A DNA stretch of 64,000 bases from Micropruina sp. (GCA_016711205.1 JADJTM010000001.1:1426001-1490000), one strand, 5' to 3'; counted from the stretch's first letter, positions 28,024-36,945 are shown. A program made the numbers and translations. Notes: generated from the sequence alone by a model not told the origin.

Positions 28024-28141
28024 GGCGGCCTCCTTGTTCGCACCGGATGCGAACCGGCAGCACCGGGCTCGGGCTGCGGCACGCACCCACAGGGGCCGGA
28101 CGCCGCCCCGGCTGATACCCCGTGGTGCGATTTGCGCCGGC

Positions 28142-28714
28142 TCAGGCCTTGTAGAGCACCTTCTTCACCTCGTTACAGACCTCCAGCAGTTGCTTCAGTT
28201 CCGCTTCGCCACCGTCGGCGCCCGTCTTGCACTCCAGCCGAAGGCCCTTCGAATCGACCAGGTAGTACTGCACCCGATAGAAATCCTTGAAGGGCCAGCG
28301 CGCAGCGAAGGTCCAGCCGTCGGCCTGCACCTTCTCGAGTACCTCACCTGATCCAGCCTTCTCCTCAGCAGCAAAGTCCTCGAAGGTCAGCGTCCGGCTC
28401 GGGAACACCCTGAAGGCGAGAAAAGCGGTCTTGGACTCGAAGGCGCACATGGTCGGCGGCGCCGCGAACGAGCGCTTCAACGACTTCGGCCGCTCGATCG
28501 TTGCGCAGTCGGGGCTCTTGGTGCTCAGCGTTCCGGTGGCGGCTGCGGGCTCCGACGCCGTCTCGGACGCCGCCGCCGACGCCGTGGGGCTGGACGTGGC
28601 CGCACCGGAGGTGACTTGACCGGCAGGTGCCGCCGGTGTCGCGCTGCCGGAACAGCCGGCCAACGCCACGCACAGGCCGGCGAGAACTGGCATGACAAAA
28701 TGATTGGGACTCAT
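28142..28714 (-). CDS. Lipoprotein with a DUF3558-like layout
   Basis: The 190-residue precursor has a signal peptide with lipobox LAGC (Cys 21) and an Ala/Ser/Thr-rich linker to about residue 65. A compact domain follows, with two Cys pairs likely to form disulfides (DCATIERPK, TMCAFESK, LECKTG, LEVCNEVKK). The Cys spacing and small size resemble DUF3558-like lipoproteins of actinobacteria, but the match is loose. Function unknown. It sits 118 bp upstream (by position) of the collagen-like gene on the same strand and could be in the same transcript. Confidence 0.68.
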   Translation of the reverse strand: MSPNHFVMPVLAGLCVALAGCSGSATPAAPAGQVTSGAATSSPTASAAASETASEPAAATGTLSTKSPDCATIERPKSLKRSFAAPPTMCAFESKTAFLAFRVFPSRTLTFEDFAAEEKAGSGEVLEKVQADGWTFAARWPFKDFYRVQYYLVDSKGLRLECKTGADGGEAELKQLLEVCNEVKKVLYKA

Positions 28715-28834
28715 CGTTGAATCTCTTTTCCCCCGTTTCTTCCCGGCAGATTCCGAGAAGTGCGCAAAAGATACGCCGCGACACCCCGCCGCGCAAGAGC
28801 CGCCTTTTCATTCTATTTCGGCACCGGAGGAATA

Positions 28835-30025
28835 TCACCGCTGCAGAATCGCGACCGCCTCGACGTGATGGGTCATCCCGAACACGTCGAAGCCGCGAAT
28901 CGATGCGGGAACATAGCCCAGCGTGGCTGCGGTGCCCAGGTCGCGGGCCAGTGCCGCCGGGTCGCAGGCCACGTACGCGACGGCGCGTGGCCGCAGCCGC
29001 GCGACCGCATTCATCACCGCCGCTCCGGCGCCGGTTCTGGGCGGGTCGAGCACCACCAGGTCGGCCCGCTTCGGCAACTGGCGCAGCGTCCGCTCGACAG
29101 CTCCGGCGAAGAATCGGGCCTGCGGCACATTGCGCCGGGCCTGCTCGACTGCCGTCCGGCTGCCCTCGATGCCCCACACCGCGCAGCCGGCGTCGACCAG
29201 CGCCCCCGCGAACACGCCGACTCCGCAGTACAGGTCGAACGCGGACTCACCCGCTGCCGGACGAAGCCCGCCCAGCACGGCCTGCGTCAACACCTCGGGA
29301 GCCGCTTGATGCGACTGCCAGAAGCCGTCCACGCGAACGCGAAACCCGCGCTCCCCCACCCGCTGGCTGACCACCTCAGCGGCGGCCGGCGAACCGGCCG
29401 CCACCAGCCGTCCACCCTCGGCGCTGACCACCCCCAGATACTCCGCAGCCTCGGAGAATGACGACCGATTCTGCGCGGTGCCGCGCTCGGCAGGCGCACC
29501 GTCCGCAAGATCGGTCGTCATTTCACGAGCCTGCGGCATCAGCGGATGCGCGATGCGGCAGCCGTCCGGGGGCAGCGGAACCACGGCGTGCGAGCGGTGG
29601 GCGCGCAGCCCGAGCGCGCCGTCGTCGGCGAGGACGAAGCGCATCCGGGTGCGCGAGCCCAGGACCGGCGGCACCGTCTCCACCGCCCCGTCCCACTCGA
29701 TGCCGGCCAGCCGTTGCAGCTGTTCGGCGAGCACTAGCCGCTTCAGCTCGCCCTGAAACTCAGGACGCACGTGCTGAAGATCGCAGCCGCCGCAAACCCC
29801 GGCGTGCGGACAGGGCGGCTCGACGCGCTCCGGGGAAGCCCGGACGACCTCGACTGCGTCCGCGCGCGCGAACCGGCTGGTCACCTCGCTCACCCGGGCC
29901 GTGACCACCTCGCCGGGCAGCACGTGCCGGACGAACACCACCCGTCCGTCCACCCGGGCCACGCAGTGACCGCCGTGGGCGACCGCGCCGATCTCGACCG
30001 GGCCGATCAGGTCGCCGGGCAGCAC
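28835..30025 (-). CDS. TrmA/RumA-family RNA uracil-5-methyltransferase
   Basis: The 396-residue enzyme starts with a TRAM RNA-binding domain, followed by an Fe-S cluster motif (CPHAGVCGGCDLQHV, about 72-86). The SAM-binding domain has FDLYCGVGVFAGAL, and the catalytic region has VVLDPPRTGAG and YVACDPAALARDL, whose Cys attacks the uracil C6. This is the class that makes 5-methyluridine in 23S rRNA or tRNA; the exact target is unclear. GTG 30025 lies one base after the permease stop, so translation is coupled. RumA-like rather than TrmA, because of the Fe-S motif. Confidence 0.92.
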   Translation of the reverse strand: MLPGDLIGPVEIGAVAHGGHCVARVDGRVVFVRHVLPGEVVTARVSEVTSRFARADAVEVVRASPERVEPPCPHAGVCGGCDLQHVRPEFQGELKRLVLAEQLQRLAGIEWDGAVETVPPVLGSRTRMRFVLADDGALGLRAHRSHAVVPLPPDGCRIAHPLMPQAREMTTDLADGAPAERGTAQNRSSFSEAAEYLGVVSAEGGRLVAAGSPAAAEVVSQRVGERGFRVRVDGFWQSHQAAPEVLTQAVLGGLRPAAGESAFDLYCGVGVFAGALVDAGCAVWGIEGSRTAVEQARRNVPQARFFAGAVERTLRQLPKRADLVVLDPPRTGAGAAVMNAVARLRPRAVAYVACDPAALARDLGTAATLGYVPASIRGFDVFGMTHHVEAVAILQR

Positions 30026-30026
30026 G

Positions 30027-32057
30027 TCAGTCCGAGTTCAGGTGTTGGCCCGAATGGACGGTGCCCGAACCCGCCACGCGCCAGGCCGCAGGATTGCGCT
30101 CGGCCCGGTCGATGGCGTACTTGGACGAGGCCAGCAGGTACGGCACCGAGGTGACCATCACGCCCGGCATGAAGTTCAGCCGTGTCTTGAGGATCAGCGC
30201 CGTCTGGTTGTGCAGCAGCTGCTCCCACCAGTGGCCCACCACATATTCCGGAATGTAGACGCACACCACGTCGCGGGCACCATCGGACCGGATGCCCTTG
30301 ACGAACTCGAGAATCGGCGACACCACCTCGCGGTACGGCGAGGCGATCACCCGCAGCGGCACCCCGAGATCTTCGACGTACCACTCCTCCAGCAGGGCCT
30401 TGGTCTCGTCGGCGTCCACCGACACCGTGACCGCCTCGACCGAACTGGGCCGGGACGCCTTGGCGAAGTTGACCGCGCGCACGGTCGGCTTGTTGATGCC
30501 GATCACCACGATCACCGCCCGCACCCGGCTGGGCAACAGGTTGCGCTCACCCGGCTCGACGGCGATCTCGGCATCGACCTTCTGGTAGTGGGTGTTGATG
30601 CCTCGCATCATCATGAAAAGGATCGCCATGGCCAGAATCGCGATCCACGCCCCGAGCATGAACTTCACCGCCAGCACGATGCACAGCACCACCCCGGTAC
30701 ACGTGAGCCCGATGCCATTGACGATGCGGGAGCGCTTCATCTGCCGGCGCACGAGCGGGTCGGCCTCGCTCTTCAAGTGCCGCGTCCAGTGCCGCAGCAT
30801 GCCCGCCTGGCTGACCGTGAACGACACGAACACGCCCACCACATACAGGTTGATCAGCGCGGTGACGGACGCGTTGAACACGAGCACCAAGCCGATCGCG
30901 GCCGCCGCCAGCAGCAGGATGCCGTTGCTGTAGGCGAGCCGATCGCCGCGGGTGTAGAGCGCCTTGGGCAGAAAGCCGTCGCGGGCCAGGATCGACCCGA
31001 GCACCGGAAAGCCGTTGAACGCCGTGTTCGCGGCCAGGAACAGAATCACGAACGTGACGATGATCACGAAGTAGAACCCGGGCGGAAAGGTGTCGAAGAC
31101 GGTGGCGGCCAGCTGGCCCATCGCAGTGCCGACGTCGCGTTCGACGATCTGCCCGTTCTCGAGAAAGTGGCTGTGACCGTCGGGGTCGACCAGCTTCAGC
31201 CCGGTCAGGTTCGACAGCAGAATTATGCCGCCCAGCATCGAAATCGCGATGCTGGCCAGCAGGGTCAGCGTCATCGCGGCGTTGTGGCTCTTGGGTGGTT
31301 TGAAGGCGGGCACCCCGTTGCTGATCGCCTCAATACCGGTCAACGCCGCGCAACCGGAGCTGAACGCCCGGGCCAGCAGGGCGATCATCGCGACGCCGAC
31401 GAACGGGTCGTATGCGGCCGAGCCGACCACCTCCAGCGCTTTGGACGGTGCCTCCAGATTCTCCCCGAAGCCGAAGATGCGGATCAGGCCCCACGCGGTC
31501 ATGCCCAGCACGGCGAGCATGAAGCCGTAGGTCGGAATGGCGAACACGGTGCCCGACTCGCGGGCGCCACGCAGGTTCATCGTCATCAGCACCAGGATCA
31601 GGACCGCCGCGACCTGCCCCTCGTGCCCCTCGATCCAGGGCAGCATCGCTTTGGCGTTCTGCACCCCGGACGAGGTCGACACCGCCACCGTCAACACATA
31701 GTCGACGAGCAGCGCGCTGGCCACCGTTAACCCCGCCTTCGGTCCGAAGTTGACCGTCGCGACCTCGTAATCACCGCCGCCGGAGGGGTAGGCGTGCACG
31801 TTCTGGCGATACGACAGCACCACGATGAACATGACGAAGGCAACGGCGATCGCGACCGGCCACGAGTACGAGAAGCCGATGATGCCGGCCATCGACAGGG
31901 TCAGCAGAATCTCGTCCGGCGCGTAGGCGACGGAGCTCAGTGCGTCCGAAGCGAAGATCGGTAGCGCGATCCGTTTCGGCAACAGCGTCTCGCCGAGCTG
32001 GGCGCTGGCCAGCTTGCGTCCGACCAGCAGCCGTTTGACGGCGTCCGTGGTGCTCAC
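30027..32057 (-). CDS. KimA-like APC superfamily permease
   Basis: The 676-residue protein has a short N-terminus (RLLVGRKLASAQLGETLLPK), about twelve membrane helices and a C-terminal cytosolic domain (about 490-676; ERNLLPSRVRAVIVVIGINK). The SDALSSVAYAPDEIL motif and YPSGGGDYEVATVNFG are hallmarks of the KUP/KimA-like APC branch, whose best-known member imports K+ with H+. K+ transport is inferred from similarity and from the divergent trkA-type pair. A TATAGT -10 at 32071-32066 lies just before the GTG start, implying a very short leader. Confidence 0.85.
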   Translation of the reverse strand: MSTTDAVKRLLVGRKLASAQLGETLLPKRIALPIFASDALSSVAYAPDEILLTLSMAGIIGFSYSWPVAIAVAFVMFIVVLSYRQNVHAYPSGGGDYEVATVNFGPKAGLTVASALLVDYVLTVAVSTSSGVQNAKAMLPWIEGHEGQVAAVLILVLMTMNLRGARESGTVFAIPTYGFMLAVLGMTAWGLIRIFGFGENLEAPSKALEVVGSAAYDPFVGVAMIALLARAFSSGCAALTGIEAISNGVPAFKPPKSHNAAMTLTLLASIAISMLGGIILLSNLTGLKLVDPDGHSHFLENGQIVERDVGTAMGQLAATVFDTFPPGFYFVIIVTFVILFLAANTAFNGFPVLGSILARDGFLPKALYTRGDRLAYSNGILLLAAAAIGLVLVFNASVTALINLYVVGVFVSFTVSQAGMLRHWTRHLKSEADPLVRRQMKRSRIVNGIGLTCTGVVLCIVLAVKFMLGAWIAILAMAILFMMMRGINTHYQKVDAEIAVEPGERNLLPSRVRAVIVVIGINKPTVRAVNFAKASRPSSVEAVTVSVDADETKALLEEWYVEDLGVPLRVIASPYREVVSPILEFVKGIRSDGARDVVCVYIPEYVVGHWWEQLLHNQTALILKTRLNFMPGVMVTSVPYLLASSKYAIDRAERNPAAWRVAGSGTVHSGQHLNSD

Positions 32058-32065
32058 GTCCGTTG

Positions 32066-32138
32066 ACTATAAGCGGCCGGGGGCAGCCGTGCACCCTTCG
32101 GCCATCGGATCGGGCGAACCGGCAGTTCTCCCTATACT
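32066..32138. promoter_or_regulatory. Divergent promoters for the permease and TrkA genes
   Basis: On the minus strand TATAGT (32071-32066) sits nine bases before the permease GTG. On the plus strand TATACT (32133-32138) sits about 45 bases before the TrkA GTG, which has its own AGGAGG. Shared control of K+ genes is plausible. No c-di-AMP riboswitch was recognised between them. Confidence 0.55.
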
Positions 32139-32183
32139 GAGGCCGCGGCCGCAAACAAGGCGCACAAGGTAGGAGGCTGCGTC

Positions 32184-32846
32184 GTGCACATCGTGATCAT
32201 GGGTTGCGGACGCGTGGGTTCGTCGCTGGCCCGCAGCCTGGAGCGGCGCGGCCATTCCGTCGCGGTGATCGACGCGGTACAGGACGCATTCCGCCGGCTG
32301 GGACCGTCCTTTCAGGGCAAGACGGTCAAGGGCGTCGGCTTCGACCGCGTGGTGTTGGTCAAGGCCGGCATCGAACGCGCAGACGGTTTCGCCGCCGTCT
32401 CCAGCGGCGACAACTCCAACATTCTGGCCGCTCGGGTGGTGCGCGAAACGTTCGGTGTGCACAACGTGGTGGCTCGCATCTACGACGAGGGTCGGGCCGA
32501 GGTGTACGAGCGGCTCGGCATTCCGTCGGTGGCCACCGTGCGTTGGGCGGCCGACCAGGTGCTGCGACGGTTGCTGCCCGAGGGTGCCGAGCCACAGTGG
32601 CGTGACCCCTCCGGCACCGTCCGGTTGTCCGAGATGCACGTGCACCCCGCCTGGGTGGGCACCAGCATCGGTGAGATGCAGGAGCAGTCCCGCTGCCCGA
32701 TCCCCTTCCTCACCCGGTTCGGCGTGGGCCAGGTGCCCGGTTCGTCCACCATCTTCCAGGACGGCGACCTGCTCTACGTCGCCGTGCACAACGACCGTGA
32801 GGCCGACGTCGAGAAGCTCTTCGAGTCGCCTCCCGAAAAGCACTGA
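32184..32846 (+). CDS. TrkA-family potassium uptake regulator (CeoB-like)
   Basis: The 220-residue cytosolic protein has an RCK_N Rossmann domain (HIVIMGCGRVGSSLARSLE, ending about 135) and an RCK_C domain (VHPAWVGTSIGEMQ ... DGDLLYVAV). The G-x-G-x-x-G nucleotide motif is intact. Such subunits gate K+ transporters in response to NAD(H) or nucleotides. It is followed ten bases later by a second TrkA-type gene, the usual CeoB-CeoC pair of actinobacteria. GTG 32184 has an AGGAGG seven bases upstream. Confidence 0.92.
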   Translation: MHIVIMGCGRVGSSLARSLERRGHSVAVIDAVQDAFRRLGPSFQGKTVKGVGFDRVVLVKAGIERADGFAAVSSGDNSNILAARVVRETFGVHNVVARIYDEGRAEVYERLGIPSVATVRWAADQVLRRLLPEGAEPQWRDPSGTVRLSEMHVHPAWVGTSIGEMQEQSRCPIPFLTRFGVGQVPGSSTIFQDGDLLYVAVHNDREADVEKLFESPPEKH

Positions 32847-32856
32847 GAGGCCAACC

Positions 32857-33543
32857 ATGCGTGTCGTGATCGCCGGGGCCGGCAATGTCGGACGTTCGAT
32901 CGCTCGCGAGCTGATCGCCAACGGCCACCAGATCCTGCTGATCGACCGGTCTCCCGAGGCGATCAAGACCGCCAGCGTCCCCGATGCGGAGTGGCTGCTC
33001 GCCGACGCCTGCGAGTTGGCCTCGCTGGAGGAGGCCGAACTCGAGACGTGTGACGTTGCGATCGCGGCCACCGGAGACGACAAGACCAACCTGGTGCACG
33101 CGCTGCTGGCCAAGACCGAGTTCGGCGTGCCACGCACTGTTGCCCGGGTCAACCACCCGAGCAACGAGTGGATGTTCGACGACCTGTGGGGGGTGGACGT
33201 GGCCGTCTCGACCCCGCGATTGATGTGCGCCCTGGTCGAGGAGGCGGTCACCGTCGGCGACCTGGTGCGGCTGTTGAGCTTCCGCGGGGGCCGCGCCAAC
33301 CTGGTCGAGATGACCCTGCCCGACTCGAGCCCGCGGGTGGGCGTCCGGGTGGGCGACCTGGTGCTGCCCGGTGATGCGGTGCTGGTGGCCATCATCCGCG
33401 ACGGCACCGCCCGTGCCCCCGAGCGAGACGGGGCCGTCGAAGCGTCCGATGAGCTGCTGTTCGTGGTCGACCCCGAGTTCGAGGCCGAGTTGGCCCACTA
33501 TCTCAGCCCGCGCGACCGTTCGGCGGCGATGGTCGAGCTCTAG
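32857..33543 (+). CDS. TrkA-family potassium uptake regulator (CeoC-like)
   Basis: The 228-residue second RCK protein begins MRVVIAGAGNVGRSIARELI and has a conserved DGDxxN-like stretch (LLADACELASLEEAELETCD), ATGDDKTNLVHALLAKTEFG, and an RCK_C domain (LPDSSPRVGVRVGDLVLPGD). It presumably forms a hetero-oligomeric gate with the preceding protein on a Trk/Ktr-type or KimA-like transporter. No TrkH/KtrB membrane subunit is in the window, which makes the divergent permease the nearest candidate partner. Confidence 0.92.
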   Translation: MRVVIAGAGNVGRSIARELIANGHQILLIDRSPEAIKTASVPDAEWLLADACELASLEEAELETCDVAIAATGDDKTNLVHALLAKTEFGVPRTVARVNHPSNEWMFDDLWGVDVAVSTPRLMCALVEEAVTVGDLVRLLSFRGGRANLVEMTLPDSSPRVGVRVGDLVLPGDAVLVAIIRDGTARAPERDGAVEASDELLFVVDPEFEAELAHYLSPRDRSAAMVEL

Positions 33544-33561
33544 GAGCCTGCTGCAGCACCC

Positions 33562-33939
33562 TTAGCTCGCGCTGGAATCGAGGAGTTCGTAGAACGGGTT
33601 GTACATGCGGCGGCGTCCGTCGACCCACGAGACCCGGCCGGTCACCAAGAGCTCTCGGCCCGCAATCATGCCCGGAATCTCGCGCCGGCCCATCCAGATC
33701 AGCGTGATGGTGCCGGAGCCGTCGCTGAAGTCCGCCTCCAGCCACGGGGTTCCGCTGCGGGGAACAAGCGTCAGCACCGAGATGCGTCCGCGCAAAGTGG
33801 CCCGCTCGCGGTCCTGCACCTGCGCGATCGGAGTGGCCCCCGACTGCCGCACGGTGCGGACCGACTGCTCGAGATCGTGCTCATCGGCGGAGCGGCGCAT
33901 CCAGTCGAGCGCGCGCCGCAGCGGGTTGCGGGCGGGCAC
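33562..33939 (-). CDS. OB-fold nucleic-acid-binding protein
   Basis: The 125-residue protein has a basic N-terminal helix (NPLRRALDWMRRSADEHDLE) and a single OB-fold beta barrel (about 40-120; QVQDRERATLRGRISVLTLV, TITLIWMGRREIPGMIAGRE, VTGRVSWVDGRRRMYNPFYE). It is a conserved last member of the actinobacterial dut-DUF3710 operon. Its role is not established; nucleic-acid binding is inferred from the fold. GTG 33939 lies two bases after the DUF3710 stop. Confidence 0.88.
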   Translation of the reverse strand: MPARNPLRRALDWMRRSADEHDLEQSVRTVRQSGATPIAQVQDRERATLRGRISVLTLVPRSGTPWLEADFSDGSGTITLIWMGRREIPGMIAGRELLVTGRVSWVDGRRRMYNPFYELLDSSAS

Positions 33940-33941
33940 GG

Positions 33942-34745
33942 CTACTCCTCCGGCACCGTGGGCATCGTCATGGCGATCACCTCGCCGGGCACCATCGGCG
34001 CCTCGCCTCGACGCACCACCACGTTGCGGAAGAACTCGACGAACGGGGCGGCAGCACCCTCGTCGTCCTCGGTGAGGCCGGCTTCGCCCAGCAGGGTGCC
34101 GCGCAGCAGCCAGCGCGGTCCCTCAGCGAACCATGTGCGGCTCACCTGAAACAGTTGCTCCCCGGACGGACCCTCGGCCGGCAGCACACGCCGCAACTCG
34201 GGGCCGAACGGGCCGTCCGCGTGGGACGAACTGCCGCCGGCCTGCTCGGCCTCTTCGGTCAGGTCCTCACGCAGCTCGTCGGCCAGTCCGCCGGAGGTGG
34301 GTGCTGCCAACAGAGCCAACTCGAGGCCGGACTGCTCCCAGAAAGCCAGCGCTGCCACCACGTGCTGGGTGCCCTCGTTCACCTGCAGCTGCAGGCCCAT
34401 GCCCTCCCACGGGGTGAGGATCAGCGAGCCCAGGTCGAGCCGCTGCACCTCATCGGCGCCCAGGTCGACCTCTTCGAAGTCGAAGGGGCCATCGGCACGC
34501 CAGTCCACCTCCTCGGCGTCGTCGTCGGAGTCGTCCTCGTCCTCGTCCGCCTCGGCCAACTCGGGCGGCAGATCCTCGGTCGGGTCGTCCGCGGCCGCCA
34601 CGACGTCGGCCTCAACGGCCTCGTCGTCGCTCGCCGGTTCGGCCTCCACCGCAGCGTCGACCTCGTCGGCGTCGACCTCGTCGGCGCGATCGACCTCTTC
34701 AGGTTCGTCAACCGGCTCGGGCTTACGTTTGCGTCCAAAGATCAC
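33942..34745 (-). CDS. DUF3710 family protein
   Basis: The 267-residue protein starts MIFGRKRKPEP, then has a very acidic Asp/Glu/Val/Ala tract to about residue 85. The conserved DUF3710 domain follows (GPFDFEEVDLGADEVQRLDL, GSLILTPWEGMGLQLQVNEG, FEQSG-like EQSGLELALLAAPTSGGLAD, RWLLRGTLLGEAG, FFRNVVVRRGEAPMVPGE). Function unknown. GTG 34745 overlaps the dut TGA by four bases, so it is translated from the same message. The acidic tract is unusually long. Confidence 0.9.
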   Translation of the reverse strand: MIFGRKRKPEPVDEPEEVDRADEVDADEVDAAVEAEPASDDEAVEADVVAAADDPTEDLPPELAEADEDEDDSDDDAEEVDWRADGPFDFEEVDLGADEVQRLDLGSLILTPWEGMGLQLQVNEGTQHVVAALAFWEQSGLELALLAAPTSGGLADELREDLTEEAEQAGGSSSHADGPFGPELRRVLPAEGPSGEQLFQVSRTWFAEGPRWLLRGTLLGEAGLTEDDEGAAAPFVEFFRNVVVRRGEAPMVPGEVIAMTMPTVPEE

Positions 34746-35236
34746 GCCTGCTCCTTCGCTGAGTCGGTGGCCGGCAGCCACCCGTGTATTCCGCCGGTCG
34801 AGCCGTGGCCGCCCGCTCCCCGCTGGCTCGACGGTAGCTCGTCCACCTCGACGAACACGGCCCGGGCCACCCGCTGAACAACCAGCTGGGCGATCAGGTC
34901 GCCGCGCCGCAACGACACCGCGTGCCGCTGGTCGGTGTTGAGCAGGCAGACCTTGATCTCACCGCGGTAGCCGGCATCCACGGTGCCGGGAGCATTGACG
35001 ATGGTGAGGCCGTGGCGGGTCGCGAGTCCTGAGCGCGGATGCACCAGGCCCACCCACCCGGGCGGCAGCGCGAGAGCCACGCCGGTGCGCACTAGCACCC
35101 GTTCACCCGGCTCGATCACGACGTCGTCCGCGGTGGCCAGATCGGCGCCGGCGTCACCGTCGTGGGCGTAGCGCGGGGCCGGGATACCGAGGTCGAGCCG
35201 CACCAGCGGTACCTCGACGCTCTCGGACCCGGTCAC
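34742..35236 (-). CDS. dut: Deoxyuridine 5'-triphosphate nucleotidohydrolase
   Basis: The 164-residue trimeric dUTPase hydrolyses dUTP to dUMP and PPi, keeping uracil out of DNA. Family motifs are all present: DAGADLATAD (motif 1), HPRSGLATRHGL (motif 2), NAPGTVDAGYRGEIKVCLLN (motif 3), RGDLIAQLVVQ (motif 4) and the C-terminal GAGGHGSTG (motif 5, slightly divergent from RGxGGFGSTG). GTG 35236 overlaps the DUF3093 TGA. The C-terminus extends about 15 residues past motif 5. Confidence 0.96.
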   Translation of the reverse strand: MTGSESVEVPLVRLDLGIPAPRYAHDGDAGADLATADDVVIEPGERVLVRTGVALALPPGWVGLVHPRSGLATRHGLTIVNAPGTVDAGYRGEIKVCLLNTDQRHAVSLRRGDLIAQLVVQRVARAVFVEVDELPSSQRGAGGHGSTGGIHGWLPATDSAKEQA

Positions 35237-35733
35237 CCGCCGGAGTCTAGTGCGGACTGCTCCGTCGGATCCGCTACGCCCGAGGGACGGTTTCGCTCGA
35301 TCGCCCCAACCAGCGCATCCGGATCGCGAGTGGACACCATCCAGCACAGGTGTGGGTCGGCATCGTCCGCGACGCCGATCACCACCACTCCCGAGGTGTA
35401 CGGACGCAGCGCGAAATGGACGTCCTCGCGGCCCAGCACCCGACGCCGCTGCTCGGTGTCGACTGCGGTCGCACGACCCACGTATGGCCACTCGAGCCGG
35501 CTGCGTCCGACCTGCACGCCGTGGGCGTCCACCCTGAGCGTGAGCGAGCCCCAGGCGAGCAGCGTCCAGGTGATCAGGATGATGGCCGCCACGGTGCTGA
35601 CCACGAAAATCACATCGCCCAGCATGAACGACGCGGCGGTCACGAAGGTGAGGCCGAAGAAGAGTGCGATCGCCCAGTACGAGAACGGCACCCGCACCCG
35701 CTCGAGGTAGTGGACATGCTCACCGTTGCTCAC
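35233..35733 (-). CDS. DUF3093 family membrane protein
   Basis: The 166-residue protein has two membrane helices (YWAIALFFGLTFVTAASFML and VIFVVSTVAAIILITWTLLA) and a cytosolic beta-rich domain (about 70-145; GSLTLRVDAHGVQVGRSRLE, LRPYTSGVVVIGVADDADPH) typical of DUF3093. It is the first gene of the DUF3093-dut-DUF3710-OB-fold operon, each gene overlapping or nearly touching the next. Function unknown. GTG 35733 is the start. Confidence 0.88.
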   Translation of the reverse strand: MSNGEHVHYLERVRVPFSYWAIALFFGLTFVTAASFMLGDVIFVVSTVAAIILITWTLLAWGSLTLRVDAHGVQVGRSRLEWPYVGRATAVDTEQRRRVLGREDVHFALRPYTSGVVVIGVADDADPHLCWMVSTRDPDALVGAIERNRPSGVADPTEQSALDSGG

Positions 35734-35744
35734 CCGACCAACTT

Positions 35745-35906
35745 AGCCCGGATCCACCGATGGGCGGCGTAGCGAGCGGCACCAGACGGGTGGGCTGGGC
35801 AGCCGGTCCGCGCGAGGGCATACCGGGTTGTCTGTTGAGCGTGGCCGGCGCAGCCAGGACGCCCGGATGGGGTCGCGCAGTAGCCGCAGATCGGTGGATC
35901 CGGGCT
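35745..35906. repeat. MITE-like unit with 17-bp terminal inverted repeats
   Basis: AGCCCGGATCCACCGAT (35745-35761) and its exact reverse complement (35890-35906) bracket about 128 bp of GC-rich non-coding sequence. No transposase is encoded inside. The unit occupies most of the gap between DUF3093 and DUF4235. Confidence 0.6.
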
Positions 35907-36035
35907 TAGCCTTTGCCCGCTGGCGAGGCCCGGCGTCCCGACCCCTTGCCGCACTCTCCTCCCGTCGGGTGCATTGCTGCCAAGGCGCACCGCACTAGAC
36001 TCCACTCATCCGCAGGGTCGAGGTAAGGAGCGCCG

Positions 36036-36329
36036 ATGGGCGTGTCGCAGAAGCTGCTCTGGAACATCTACGCCGGCGTCGTGGGTGCTGTTGCCGCCAT
36101 GGCTGCCCAGAAGGCCGTGCGGGGCGCCTGGAAGGCGGCCACCGGTGACGAGCCGCCCGACCCCAACGATCCCGCGGTCCCGCTGAGTGAGGCGCTGATC
36201 TGGGCGCTTGCCGGCGGTGTGGGCATCGGCGTCGCGCAACTGCTGACCAACCGCTTCGCGGCGGATCGGTGGGAGAAGGCGATGGGCACCCCGGCGCCCA
36301 CGCGCTCGCGACTGAACTTCACCATCTGA
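36036..36329 (+). CDS. DUF4235 family small membrane protein
   Basis: The 97-residue protein matches DUF4235: helix one with KLLWNIYAGVVGAVAAMAAQ, a loop with KAATGDEPPDPNDPAVPLSE, and helix two EALIWALAGGVGIGVAQLLT. Its helices carry small residues suited to tight packing in the membrane. AAGGAG lies six bases upstream of ATG 36036. Function unknown. It is convergent with DUF4193, with a 16-bp tandem repeat directly after its stop codon. Confidence 0.9.
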   Translation: MGVSQKLLWNIYAGVVGAVAAMAAQKAVRGAWKAATGDEPPDPNDPAVPLSEALIWALAGGVGIGVAQLLTNRFAADRWEKAMGTPAPTRSRLNFTI

Positions 36330-36377
36330 GAGCTGCACCATCTGAGAGCTGCACCATCTGAGAGCTGCACCATCTGA
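36318..36377. repeat. 16-bp tandem repeat downstream of DUF4235
   Basis: About three and a half copies of a 16-bp unit (CATCTGAGAGCTGCAC) begin at the last codons of the DUF4235 gene and run past its stop. Slippage here could change the gene's 3' end. Boundaries are approximate. Confidence 0.8.
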
Positions 36378-36421
36378 GGCCGAGCGCTGCACCTCCACTC
36401 AGCCCGGCTCAGTTGCCCGGC

Positions 36422-36718
36422 TCAGTCTGCGCAGTCCACGCAGTAGCTGTGACCGTTGCGGGTGACCGCGATCTGGCTGCGATGCTTCACCAGGAAGCAC
36501 GAGTAGCAGGTGAACTCGTCGGCCTGCCGGGGCAGCACCCGAACGGTCAGTTCCTCGTGGGACAGGTCGGCGCCCGGCAGCTCGAAGGACTCCGCAGCCT
36601 CGACCTCGTCCTCATCGACCTTGCCCGAGTTCTTGTCGTTGCGGCGGGTCTTGAGTTCTTCGATGCTGTCTTCGCTCTCTTCGTCGGTCTTCCGGGGAGC
36701 GTCGTAATCGGTTGCCAT
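36422..36718 (-). CDS. DUF4193 family zinc-ribbon-like protein
   Basis: The 98-residue protein has an acidic N-terminal half (YDAPRKTDEESEDSIEELKT) and a C-terminal four-Cys zinc-ribbon-like motif (FTCYSCFLVKHRSQIA ... SYCVDCAD). This is the DUF4193 signature found across actinobacteria beside sepH and dut. It was once studied as a substrate or partner in protein-turnover contexts, but its role here is not known. It is divergent from sepH, with 227 bp between the starts. Confidence 0.92.
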   Translation of the reverse strand: MATDYDAPRKTDEESEDSIEELKTRRNDKNSGKVDEDEVEAAESFELPGADLSHEELTVRVLPRQADEFTCYSCFLVKHRSQIAVTRNGHSYCVDCAD

Positions 36719-36945
36719 GGTTCGTTGACTCCATCCTCAGCGCCGCCTCGACGGGTTCGAGCGCTCAGCTTTACTGCGTTGATCCTCTGTTTGTCGCACG
36801 CATACTTATCACACAGACCCAAAGTGAACGCGGCCCGTGGCGGGTGTCTCAACCACAGGACGGTTGCGCCTATTCCCTGGCGCTCCTGTTGGCGTCCGAC
36901 CCGGTAGGTTACGCCATAGCACGAACACAGGAGAGCGATCGAGCG

